From CAWIXB01 sp963839955 (GTDB lineage Bacteria > Actinomycetota > Actinomycetes > JACCUZ01), in contig CAWIXB010000001.1 in assembly GCA_963839955.1 (NCBI GenBank), forward strand, positions 1,736,001-1,800,000: DNA of 64,000 nucleotides, read 5' to 3'. Both the position numbers and the translations under genes were made by a program. The notes below the pieces were generated by a model, which had not been told where the DNA came from, did no database searches, and worked only from the letters and a program-made list of their open reading frames with translations. Position 1 is the first letter of the stretch. Each line of letters opens with the position of its first letter. This document shows positions 33,710-41,822 of this stretch, piece after piece.

Positions 33710-35583
33710 GCGCGCCATCGGTCGCCGGCGTCGACCCCGTCGTCCTCGAGATCGTCGAGGGGTCGCTCGCCGCGATCGAGCGGGAGGTGGAGACGGCGAT
33801 CGGGCGTACGGCACGCTCGCCGATGATCCGCGACGCCCACGACTTCCGGGCCGGCATCCACGACCGCCGGCTGCGCAAGCTCACCGGCCGTTCCTACTCC
33901 GCGCTCGTGCACCCGGTCGCGCGTGACTTCCCGCTCGAGACGATGCGCCCCGGCGACGTCTACTTCCACAACGACGTCTACCTTTCCGAGGGCGGCATCG
34001 GTCACCTCCCTGACCTCTGCGTGACCGTGCCGGTCTTCGACGACGGCGGCGGCGAACCTGACGTCGTGGCCTTCGTGCAGGCGTTCGGCCACCACGACGA
34101 CATCGGGGGAGCGGTGCCGGGGTCGATGCCGTCGAAGGCCACGTCGGTCTTCGAGGAGGGCTTGATGGTGCCGCCCATCAAGCTGTGGGACCAGGGCCGT
34201 CGCAACGAGGCAGCCCTGCGCATCATGACCCGCAACTCACGGATGCCCGACTCGCTCGCTGCCGATCTCGACGCCGAGTCCTCCGCCTGCCTGATGGGTG
34301 CGCGCCGGCTCAGTGAGCTGTTCACCCGCTACGGGCGCGACACCGTCGAGGCGTGCTTCGACGCGGTCATCGACAAGACCACGCAGACCTACCGTCGCGA
34401 GATCCTGTCGAAGATCCCCGACGGCACCTATGTGTGGGAGGACTACGCCGAGCACGATGGCGTCGACGAGCCGCGACTGCACGCCCAGCGCATCACGCTG
34501 ACGATGGACAGCCAGGCCGACCCTCCGTTGGTGCTCGACTTCACCGGGACGTCACCGCAGGCCAGGGGCCCGATCAACCACTGCGGCGACTATGCCGAGG
34601 GCAACTTCCTCAAGAAGTGGCTCGCGCCCATCCTGCGCAACCTCGCGGACACTCCCGCGCGGATGGCCGAGCTGGACGTGAACGAGGGAGTCGTGCCGCT
34701 GATCGAGATGCGTTTCCCGCCGCCTGGGACACTGCTCACCCCCGTCTTCCCGGCACCCACCAACGCGCGCACGTTCGTGATCCTGCGGCTGCTCGGCGTG
34801 CTGGCCGGCGTTCTGGCCAAGGCGGTCGACGGCCGGATGCCCGCCGACCAGGAGACGATCCGTTACACCGGCGTCTACGGCGCCGATCGCGACGGTGCGC
34901 CCTACCTGATGCGTGAGGTGCTCGGCGGCGGCTCGGGCGGGCGCTACTACGCCGACGGCGAGGACACCATCCACGTCGTCCCCGACTCGCGCAACCTGCC
35001 GACCGAGTTCACCGAGTCACGCTTCCCGTTCCTGGTCGAGCGGCTGGGGCTGGCCGTCGACTCCGGCGGGCCGGGACAGTTCCGCGGTGGGCTGGGTTAC
35101 GAGAAGCACATCCGGATGCTGAACGACGCCCACTTCATGTCGATCGCCGACCGGTCGATCCTGGCCTGCTGGGGTGTCAAGGGCGGGCTGGCCGGCCGGT
35201 CGTTCGAGGTGACCATCGACCCCGGCGGTCCGGCCGAACGCGAGGTCGACGCACTCGCCGACGCCGAGCCGGTGCGCGCAGGGGAGGTCATCCGCATCCG
35301 GACCACCGGCGGCGGCGGCTGGGGCGACCCGATGACCCGCGCGGTCGGCGACGTCGTCCGCGACGTGCGGTGGGGCAAGGTCAGCGTCGAGGGTGCGCGT
35401 GCCGACTACGGCGTGGTGCTGACCTACGACGGGGAGAGCCCGGTCGTCGACTCAGCGGCGACGTCGTCGCTGCGCGCGGAGCGGCGGGCCGCCCGCTCGG
35501 GTGACGAGCCGTTCTTCGACCGCGGCCCGGGCTACGCCCGTCTGTCCGGCGGCGCCGAGCACGCCGACGTCGATCTCCTCTGA
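33706..35583 (+). CDS. hyuB: HyuB-type hydantoinase/oxoprolinase family subunit
   Basis: 625 residues. Family motifs are RTARSPMIRDAHDFRAGI, GDVYFHNDVYLSEGGIGHLP, FGHHDDIGGAVPGSMPSKAT, DFTGTSPQARGPIN and the C-terminal RTTGGGGWGDP. Partner of HyuA; the genes overlap by four bases (GTGA). About 70 residues follow the GGGGWGDP motif, slightly longer than usual. Last plus-strand gene of the catabolic region, ended by a hairpin repeat (35590-35653). Confidence 0.88.
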   Translation: MSAPSVAGVDPVVLEIVEGSLAAIEREVETAIGRTARSPMIRDAHDFRAGIHDRRLRKLTGRSYSALVHPVARDFPLETMRPGDVYFHNDVYLSEGGIGHLPDLCVTVPVFDDGGGEPDVVAFVQAFGHHDDIGGAVPGSMPSKATSVFEEGLMVPPIKLWDQGRRNEAALRIMTRNSRMPDSLAADLDAESSACLMGARRLSELFTRYGRDTVEACFDAVIDKTTQTYRREILSKIPDGTYVWEDYAEHDGVDEPRLHAQRITLTMDSQADPPLVLDFTGTSPQARGPINHCGDYAEGNFLKKWLAPILRNLADTPARMAELDVNEGVVPLIEMRFPPPGTLLTPVFPAPTNARTFVILRLLGVLAGVLAKAVDGRMPADQETIRYTGVYGADRDGAPYLMREVLGGGSGGRYYADGEDTIHVVPDSRNLPTEFTESRFPFLVERLGLAVDSGGPGQFRGGLGYEKHIRMLNDAHFMSIADRSILACWGVKGGLAGRSFEVTIDPGGPAEREVDALADAEPVRAGEVIRIRTTGGGGWGDPMTRAVGDVVRDVRWGKVSVEGARADYGVVLTYDGESPVVDSAATSSLRAERRAARSGDEPFFDRGPGYARLSGGAEHADVDLL

Positions 35584-35589
35584 CCTGAA

Positions 35590-35653
35590 GATCCTTTGCG
35601 CCCGATCGGCCGCGAAACCCGCGGTTTGGTCAGCTGATCCGGCACAAACGATC
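35590..35653 (+). repeat. Repeat element B1, hairpin-forming
   Basis: A 64-bp unit whose ends GATCCTTTGCGCC and GGCACAAACGATC pair in 11 of 13 positions; an inner CCGCG-aaac-CCGCGG hairpin lies between. The same element recurs in direct orientation at 36742-36804, so the DUF559 gene is framed by two copies. Located between convergent hyuB and the DUF559 gene, it may end both transcripts. Its left half also resembles repeat A. Confidence 0.75.
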
Positions 35654-35674
35654 AACGAACGAGGGCGAGGCATG

Positions 35675-36511
35675 TCACCAGGGGCGCCGCAGGCACCAAC
35701 GGTCCTGCCGTCGGTCGCCGGCTCCGGCCAGGGCATAGGCAGATTGCAGCCGTCCGACGAGCTCGGCCCGCCGTGGCCACACGTCGATCGCAGTGGCCCG
35801 CACGACCCGCAGGTTGACGGACTCGAACGCTTCCTCACGGATGTTGTCCGACGTGTGCCTGACCAACTCGCGATGTGTCGACCCGTCGTACTCCCCGACC
35901 AGCCCGACGTCGGGATCGAGCAGGTCGGCCTCGCCCAGGAGCACACCGTCCTCGGTGAGGATCCCCCGGTTCACCTGTGGCACTGGCAACCCGGCCTCGA
36001 CGACCCAGACCCACCGAAGCCTGGTCTCGGGCAGCGAGCGGCTTCGCGGGTCGAGCAGTGGGACGGCGAGGCGGGCCGACGGAACGCCTCGCACTCCAGG
36101 GTGCGACTCGACGTAGCGCCGGAGCGCGTCTCCGCTCGTCACCCCAGCCGCCCAGGCCGCATCGCCGGCCACGAGCCCTTCCTCGGCCCCGTCGCGGCAC
36201 AGCACGTCGAACACCGCGCGCGTGGCTGTGGTGAGCCGGACACCGTTCGCCTCGATCAGGTCCTCGTCGGACAACCGCGACCGGTCGACCGCAAGGCCTG
36301 GCCGAGGCCGGACGTGCCCTCTGGTGCCGACGTGCACCAGGATCGGCAGGAGCCGGCGGCCGGCCGGACCGGCGCGGCCGTCCAACGCCACGACCCCTTG
36401 TCGATACAGCGCAGCCCAGCCGCCGAGCACAGCACCGGACGGCAGCCGGGCCAGCAGCGCTGCGATGCGCACCCGCGGGTCCGTCGCGTCCAGGTGACGG
36501 GAGGCGCGCAC
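35675..36511 (-). CDS. DUF559-type protein (AbiEi-like N-part, endonuclease-like C-part), 5' end frameshifted
   Basis: 278 residues from the GTG at 36511. Features match a large actinobacterial family of unknown function: DPRVRIAALLARLPSGAVLGGWAALYRQGV, TTATRAVFDVLC, and a C-terminal restriction-endonuclease-like core GEADLLDPDVGLVGEYDGSTHR, in which Glu, Asp and the E(Y)DG element stand where nuclease metal ligands would be. The expected N-terminus, MSRRPPVLSG up to GLTRYELGTARWHRFRTG, is encoded at 36641-36516 in another frame. One extra G in the run of five (plus strand CCCCC at 36511-36515) explains the split. Framed by repeats B1 and B2. Function unknown; not clearly part of a toxin pair here. 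Confidence 0.6.
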   Translation of the reverse strand: MRASRHLDATDPRVRIAALLARLPSGAVLGGWAALYRQGVVALDGRAGPAGRRLLPILVHVGTRGHVRPRPGLAVDRSRLSDEDLIEANGVRLTTATRAVFDVLCRDGAEEGLVAGDAAWAAGVTSGDALRRYVESHPGVRGVPSARLAVPLLDPRSRSLPETRLRWVWVVEAGLPVPQVNRGILTEDGVLLGEADLLDPDVGLVGEYDGSTHRELVRHTSDNIREEAFESVNLRVVRATAIDVWPRRAELVGRLQSAYALAGAGDRRQDRWCLRRPW

Positions 36512-36515
36512 CCCC

Positions 36516-36641
36516 GGTCCGAAAACGGTGCCAGCGCGCGGTGCCGAGCTCGTAGCGAGTCAGACCCGCGTCGGCCCCCATCGCGAGCGTCAGCGGACCG
36601 CGCAGGGCGACCCCGGAAAGGACGGGCGGTCGGCGCGACAT
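36516..36641 (-). pseudogene. Frameshifted N-terminal part of the DUF559-type gene
   Basis: From the ATG at 36641 this frame encodes a helix-turn-helix-like start ending GLTRYELGTARWHRFRTG, the normal N-terminus of the gene to its 3' side. Beyond the G run at 36511-36515 the frame loses similarity. Removing one G would join the two into a protein of about 320 residues. Either a real inactivation or a sequencing error. Confidence 0.6.
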
Positions 36642-36741
36642 GGGCGCGACCCTCGCGGACCTGCAGCGCCGTAACCCGGGTCAGGGTCGATCTGTGGACG
36701 CCGAAAGTGGCTGCCCGCCTGTGAAATCCCAGCAGCCAAGC

Positions 36742-36804
36742 TGATCATTTGTGCCGGATCGGTCGCGAAAAGGCCCGGGAGTCAGCCGATGTGGCGCAAA
36801 TGAT
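36742..36804 (+). repeat. Repeat element B2, hairpin-forming
   Basis: Ends GATCATTTGTGCC and GGCGCAAATGATC pair in 12 of 13 positions across 63 bp. It matches B1 in the same orientation, including GATCGG-CGCGAAA in the first half and GTCAGC near the end. It lies between the DUF559 gene and the 3' end of pgl, so it can serve as the terminator of the pentose phosphate operon. Nothing else is seen in 36642-36828. Confidence 0.75.
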
Positions 36805-36828
36805 CTTGTTCGGGTTGATGCTCTGTGC

Positions 36829-37608
36829 TCAGGGTGACGCGGGGCGGGCCAGGTCCGAGGGCAGGGAGGACGCGGCGGCCCGGTCGAGCAGCCACAGCGT
36901 GCGCACCCGGCCCTGGGGTCCGGCGGCCGGGATCTGGGTCGGACCCGCGCCCGAGAGCGCCAGCGCGACCGCCTTGGCCTTGTCCTCGCCGGCCACCACG
37001 AGCCACACCTCGCGAGACGCCTTCAGCGTCGGCATCGTCATCGACAGACGCACCGGCGGCGGCTTGGGGGAGGCCCGCACGGCGACCACCGGGCGCTCGT
37101 CGTAGAGCGACGGCTTGCCCGGGAAGAGCGACGCGACGTGGCCGTCCGGCCCGACGCCGAGCAGGCAGAGGTCGAAGGAGGGCACCGGGCCGTGGTCCTC
37201 CGGCCGGGCGGCTGCGGCCAGCTCGGCGGTGTAGCGCTCGGCCGCGGCGTCGGGGTCGGCCCCGTCCGAGCCGTCGGAGGCGGGCATCGGGTGGACCCGA
37301 GCCGGGTCTAGGGACACCTGGTCGAGCAGGGCGGCGCGGGCCTGCGTCACGTTGCGCTCGCCGTCGCCCTCGGGCAGGAAGCGCTCGTCACCCCACCACA
37401 CGTCGAGCCGCGGCCACTCGACCGCGCTGCGGGCGGCGGAGGCAGCCACCGACGCGAGTGTCTGGTTGAGGATGCCGCCGCCGGTCAGGACGACCGACGC
37501 GCGCGCCGCCCCGGCCTGGATGTCGACGAGACGCGTCACGAGCCGGGCACCCACCGCCGCGGCCAGCTCGTCGGCGTCACGGTGCACGATCACCGTCGGC
37601 GCGCTCAC
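36829..37608 (-). CDS. pgl: 6-phosphogluconolactonase
   Basis: Hydrolyses 6-phosphogluconolactone in the oxidative pentose phosphate pathway. 259 residues from the GTG at 37608, starting VSAPTVIVHRDADELA. Family motifs: VVLTGGGILNQTL (sugar-phosphate binding), WWGDERFLPEGDGERNVTQA and LCLLGVGPDGHVASLFPG. The start overlaps the opcA stop by four bases (GTGA). Last gene of the six-gene operon and followed by repeat B2. Confidence 0.95.
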   Translation of the reverse strand: MSAPTVIVHRDADELAAAVGARLVTRLVDIQAGAARASVVLTGGGILNQTLASVAASAARSAVEWPRLDVWWGDERFLPEGDGERNVTQARAALLDQVSLDPARVHPMPASDGSDGADPDAAAERYTAELAAAARPEDHGPVPSFDLCLLGVGPDGHVASLFPGKPSLYDERPVVAVRASPKPPPVRLSMTMPTLKASREVWLVVAGEDKAKAVALALSGAGPTQIPAAGPQGRVRTLWLLDRAAASSLPSDLARPASP

Positions 37609-38666
37609 GAGCTGCGCCTCGTCGCGGTCGTCCTCTTCGCCGCGCCGGTACGCGTGGACTTCTTGGCGGCGCGGGGCTTCGTCTTGCGCGCCCCGTTCTT
37701 CGACGCCGGCTCCTTCCACACGTGCGTGCGCTTGGGCGGCCGGTCGCTGAGTCCACGCACACCTGTCGCCGCCTCGAGCGCGTCGGCGTAGGGCTGGTCG
37801 GCGTCGAGACGTCGCAGCTCCTCGGCCAGCAGGTCGCCGAGATCGCGACGCTGCAGCGGCAGCTTGCGGTCGGGGCGTCCGGTGTTCGCGAGCGTGGCGG
37901 ATCGGCCGTCGGGGCGGTCGATGCGCAGCTGGGCGCCGTTGTCGAACCGCACCTCGACAGCGGTGATGCCGGGTCCGGCCGAGTCGGCGACCTTCGCGCG
38001 TACGCCGAGGCGCCGGCTGAGCCATCCGCCGACCAGCGCCGCACTGGGGTTGCCGGCCTCGGCGTCCACCTTCGCGGACTTGGGTTCCCCGTCGCAGCCG
38101 TCGTACGCCGAGGCGAGCAGTGACCGCCACGGGGTCGTCCTCGTCCACGCCAGGTCGGTGTCGCCGGGTGCGAAGTCCTTGGCACGCCGCTTGAGCTCGG
38201 CGATCGGGTCGTCGCTGTTGGCACTGTCGGTGATCCGCCGCGACGCGAGGACGCCGAGCGCATCCTGGGCGAGCTTGTCCGGCGCGTCCCCGTGCCACCA
38301 GGTGACGACCGGGGCGTCCGGTGCGAGCAACGGCAGCACGACCGACTCGGCGTGCAGCGTCAGGCGCCCGTACATCCTCATCACGACCGCCTCGTTGGAC
38401 CCGAGACGCCCGCCGACCTGCACCTCCGCGTCCAGGCGGTCATCGGCCTCGAGCCGGCGGCGCACGACGATGACCAGCCGGCACGGGTGTGCCTCGGCGG
38501 CCGCGGACGCCGCCGTCTCGGCAGCGCCGACGTTCTGCTCGTCGGCGACGACCACCAGCGTCAGCGCCAGCCCGGTCGCCAGCGCGCCGGACGCGCGCCG
38601 CTCGGCCGCGAGCGTCTTGACGATCTCGGCGCCGTTCGTGTCCCACAGCGTCGTTGTCACGCGCAT
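37605..38666 (-). CDS. opcA: OpcA, assembly/activator protein of glucose-6-phosphate dehydrogenase
   Basis: 353 residues. OpcA proteins of cyanobacteria and actinobacteria bind and activate glucose-6-phosphate dehydrogenase and are encoded next to zwf, as here. Typical features: VVTWWHGDAPDKLAQDALG, RRITDSAN and FAPGDTDLAWTRTTPWRSLLA. The C-terminal 40 residues are Lys/Arg/Thr-rich (KPRAAKKSTRTGAAKRTTA), an unusual basic tail that might contact nucleic acid or be disordered. Start ATG 38666 with GCGGAGG before it, seven bases after the zwf stop. Confidence 0.92.
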   Translation of the reverse strand: MRVTTTLWDTNGAEIVKTLAAERRASGALATGLALTLVVVADEQNVGAAETAASAAAEAHPCRLVIVVRRRLEADDRLDAEVQVGGRLGSNEAVVMRMYGRLTLHAESVVLPLLAPDAPVVTWWHGDAPDKLAQDALGVLASRRITDSANSDDPIAELKRRAKDFAPGDTDLAWTRTTPWRSLLASAYDGCDGEPKSAKVDAEAGNPSAALVGGWLSRRLGVRAKVADSAGPGITAVEVRFDNGAQLRIDRPDGRSATLANTGRPDRKLPLQRRDLGDLLAEELRRLDADQPYADALEAATGVRGLSDRPPKRTHVWKEPASKNGARKTKPRAAKKSTRTGAAKRTTATRRSS

Positions 38667-38673
38667 CCTCCGC

Positions 38674-40218
38674 TCATGGCCGCCGCCAGACGCGCCCGTC
38701 GCGGGCGAGCATCTCGTCCGCGCCCCGGGGACCCCATTCGCCAGCGCGGTAGAGCTCGGGTTTGCCGTTGTCGGCCCAGTGCTCCTCGACCCGGTCGATG
38801 ACCCGCCAGGACATCTCGACCTCCTCGTTGCGCGGGAAGAGGGTCGCGTCGCCGATGAGGACATCGAGCAGCAGCCGCTCGTAGGCCTCGGGCGACGACT
38901 CGGTGAACGAGTGCCCGTAGAGGAAGTCCATCGAGACGTCGCGCACCTCCATCGACGAGCCGGGCACCTTCGAGCCGAAGCGCATGGTGATGCCCTCGTC
39001 GGGCTGCACCCGCACGACCAGCTGGTTGTGCCCGAGCTCCTCGGTGTCGGTCTTGGCGAAGGGCAGGTGGGGCGCGCGCTTGAAGATGATGGCGATCTCG
39101 GTGACCCGCCGTGGCAGGCGCTTGCCGGTGCGCAGGTAGAACGGCACGCCGGCCCAGCGCCGCGTCTCGACACCGAGGCGTACGGCGGCGAAGGTCTCGG
39201 TCGTCGAGCCCTTCGGCACGTCCTTCTCGTCGAGGTAGGACGGCACCCGCACGCCACCGAGCCAGCCCTGGTCGTACTGGCCGCGAACGGCGTAGGCGTC
39301 CAGGTCGTCGGGCAGTGACAGCGCACCGAGGATCTTGGTCTTCTCGGTGCGGATCGCCTCCGCGTCGAAGGCGACGGGCTCCTCCATCGCCGTGAGCGCG
39401 AGCAGCTGGAGCACGTGGTTCTGCAACACGTCGCGCCCGGCTCCTGCCGCGTCGTAGAACGCGGCGCGGGTGCCGATGCCGCCGTCCTCGGCCATGGTGA
39501 TCTGCACCGAGTCGACGAAGTTGCCGTTCCACACCGGCTCGAAGAGCGTGTTGGCGAACCGCAGCGCGAGCAGGTTCTGCACCGTCTCCTTGCCGAGGTA
39601 GTGGTCGATGCGGAAGACGTCCTCGGCGGTGAACACGTCGTCGACGAGGGCGTTCAGCTCGCGACTGCTCGCCAGGTCGTGGCCGAACGGCTTCTCCACC
39701 ACGACACGCCGCCAGCCGCCCCGCTCGGCGTTCTCGGCCATCCGGGTGCGCTGCATCTGCTTGAGCACGGTCGGGAACATCGCCGGCGGGATCGACAGGT
39801 AGAACGCCGCGTTGCCCCGGATGCCGTGCGTGTCCTCGAGCGCGATGAGCGTCTCGGCCAGCTTGTCGAACGCCGCGTCGTCGTCGAACGCGCCGGACAC
39901 GAACTGGATGCTCTCCGCGATGCGGTTCCACACGTCCTCGCGGAAGCCGGTCCGCGACCCCTTCTCGGCCGCCTCCCGGGCGAGCGACGCGAAGTCGCCA
40001 TGGCTCCAGTCGCGGCGAGCGAAGCCGAGCAGCACGAAGCCGGGCGGCAGCAGGCCGCGGTTGCCGAGGTCGTAGACCGCCGGGATCAGCTTCTTGCGGG
40101 CAAGGTCACCGGTGACGCCGAACACGACCAGCGCGCAGGGCTCGGGCACCCGAGGCAGCCGCCGGTCGCGGACGTCGCGCAGCGGGTTGCCGCGCAGGCC
40201 GGGCACACTCTCGGTCAC
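38674..40218 (-). CDS. zwf: Glucose-6-phosphate 1-dehydrogenase
   Basis: Oxidises glucose 6-phosphate and produces NADPH. 514 residues. NADP-binding VVFGVTGDLARKKLIPAVY, the active-site RIDHYLGKETVQN and VVVEKPFGHDL, and FYLRTGKRLPRRVTEIAI are all present. GTG at 40218 overlaps the pgi stop by four bases. Placed with opcA and pgl, giving a full oxidative branch apart from 6-phosphogluconate dehydrogenase, which is not in the window. Confidence 0.97.
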   Translation of the reverse strand: MTESVPGLRGNPLRDVRDRRLPRVPEPCALVVFGVTGDLARKKLIPAVYDLGNRGLLPPGFVLLGFARRDWSHGDFASLAREAAEKGSRTGFREDVWNRIAESIQFVSGAFDDDAAFDKLAETLIALEDTHGIRGNAAFYLSIPPAMFPTVLKQMQRTRMAENAERGGWRRVVVEKPFGHDLASSRELNALVDDVFTAEDVFRIDHYLGKETVQNLLALRFANTLFEPVWNGNFVDSVQITMAEDGGIGTRAAFYDAAGAGRDVLQNHVLQLLALTAMEEPVAFDAEAIRTEKTKILGALSLPDDLDAYAVRGQYDQGWLGGVRVPSYLDEKDVPKGSTTETFAAVRLGVETRRWAGVPFYLRTGKRLPRRVTEIAIIFKRAPHLPFAKTDTEELGHNQLVVRVQPDEGITMRFGSKVPGSSMEVRDVSMDFLYGHSFTESSPEAYERLLLDVLIGDATLFPRNEEVEMSWRVIDRVEEHWADNGKPELYRAGEWGPRGADEMLARDGRVWRRP

Positions 40219-41822
40219 GCCGCGCCCTCACACACCTCGAGCAACCGGCGTACGCCGGCGTCGCGCTCACGCAGGTGCAGGCGCACGAACGGGCGGGACC
40301 GGCCGACGAGCGCCCGCTGGTCGCCGAGTGCCTGCGCCAGCTGCAGCCGCCCGAACGAGTAGGGCCGGCCGGGCACCGCGACGTCGCGCTCGACCGCGCC
40401 GGTCACCTGCAGGAACGCACCCACCTGCGGGCCGCCCTTGTGGAACTGGCCGGTCGAGTGAAGGAAGCGGGGACCCCAGCCGAACGTGACGGCTCGGCCG
40501 CCGAGGCGGCGGGCCAGCGCCGGACGCAGCCGCGCCACGTCGGACTGGCCACGCCGGTCGAGGTAGGCCATCACGGCGAGGTAGCCGTGGTCGCCGACCT
40601 GGCCGAGCAGCCCGCGTAGCACGGCATCGAGGTCCGTCGGGTCGCCGAGCGCCGCGAGGTCGGCGTGCACCTCGACCGGGCCGTCGACGAGCACCGGCTC
40701 GCCCTCGGGCAGCGGGTCGTCACCGGCCTCGTCGAGGAGTGCCTTGGTGTTCTCCTTGGACTCCGCGACATTGGGCTGGTCGAACGGGTTGATGCCCAGC
40801 ACCCGGCCGGCGATCGCAGTCGCGTACTCCCAGAGCAGGAACTGCGCTCCCAGCGAGCCGGTGACCGCCACGTCGGCCTGGGCGTCGTCGGCACCGCCTC
40901 TGCCCACGAGCGTCACGCGCTGGGTGTCCTTGGTGGCGTCGGCGAAGCCTGGTGCGTCGGGGCCCTCGACCACGACGGGAAGCACACCGGTGCCCTGCTT
41001 CCCGGTGGACTCGGCCACGAGCTGCTCGGCCCAGTCGCCGAAACCGACGATGCCCGAGCCGGCGTCGGCGATCGCCATCTTGTCGCGCCCCTCGGCTGCA
41101 CCCGCACCGAGCGCCGCACCGAGTCGCAGACCCGGGTTGTCGTCGTCACCGGTCAGGAACGAGCGCAGGACCCGCGCGTCGGCGAGCAGTCGCCCGACGT
41201 CGGCGCCGGCGAGGGCGCTCGGCACCAGCCCGAAAGCCGACAGCGCGCTGTAGCGCCCACCCACTGCGGGGTCGGCGAGCACCACCTCGTAGCCCGCGGT
41301 CTCGGACTCCTTCTGGAGCGGCGACCCCGGATCGGTCACGATGACGATGCGCTCCGCGATCTGCCTGTCGGTCAGGCCCGCGTCGCGGAAGGCCAGCTCG
41401 TAGGCACGGCGGTGGCTGTCGGTCTCGACGGTGCCGCCGCTCTTGGACGCGACGACGACGACCGTACGTTCGATGCGGTCGGCCAGCGCGGCGGCCATCT
41501 GGTGCGGGTCGGTCGTGTCGAGGATGGTGAGCTCGACGCCCGCGGTGCGGGTGATGACCTCGGGCGCGAGCGACGACCCGCCCATGCCGGCGAGCACAAC
41601 GTGGTCGAGCCCGGCGTCGACGAGGCGTCGGCGCAGCTCGTGCAGCCGGGGGAGCAGATCCTGCGACGAGTCCGGCAGGTCGAGCCAGCCGAGTCGCTGC
41701 GCGGCCTCGTCGTGCGCGTCGGGGCCCCAGAGGTCGGGGTCCTTGGCGATGAGCCGCGCGGCCACGCCCTCCAGGTCGGCAGGCACCTCCGTCGTGGTGC
41801 GTACCTCTGCCGGAGCGGTCAC
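40215..41822 (-). CDS. pgi: Glucose-6-phosphate isomerase
   Basis: Interconverts glucose 6-phosphate and fructose 6-phosphate. 535 residues starting VTAPAEVRTTTEVPADL at the GTG at 41822, overlapping the tal stop. SIS-domain motifs are VVLAGMGGSSLAPEV and VVASKSGGTVETDS, and the C-terminal RFLHSTGQFHKGGPQVGAF carries the catalytic Lys region. It resembles the isomerase half of the fused transaldolase-isomerase proteins found in some bacteria; here the two are separate but adjacent genes. Confidence 0.93.
   Translation of the reverse strand: MTAPAEVRTTTEVPADLEGVAARLIAKDPDLWGPDAHDEAAQRLGWLDLPDSSQDLLPRLHELRRRLVDAGLDHVVLAGMGGSSLAPEVITRTAGVELTILDTTDPHQMAAALADRIERTVVVVASKSGGTVETDSHRRAYELAFRDAGLTDRQIAERIVIVTDPGSPLQKESETAGYEVVLADPAVGGRYSALSAFGLVPSALAGADVGRLLADARVLRSFLTGDDDNPGLRLGAALGAGAAEGRDKMAIADAGSGIVGFGDWAEQLVAESTGKQGTGVLPVVVEGPDAPGFADATKDTQRVTLVGRGGADDAQADVAVTGSLGAQFLLWEYATAIAGRVLGINPFDQPNVAESKENTKALLDEAGDDPLPEGEPVLVDGPVEVHADLAALGDPTDLDAVLRGLLGQVGDHGYLAVMAYLDRRGQSDVARLRPALARRLGGRAVTFGWGPRFLHSTGQFHKGGPQVGAFLQVTGAVERDVAVPGRPYSFGRLQLAQALGDQRALVGRSRPFVRLHLRERDAGVRRLLEVCEGAA

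Noticed and set aside
35675..36641. Complete type IV toxin-antitoxin pair
   Set aside because: Only one protein is encoded and no AbiEii-like toxin gene is next to it.
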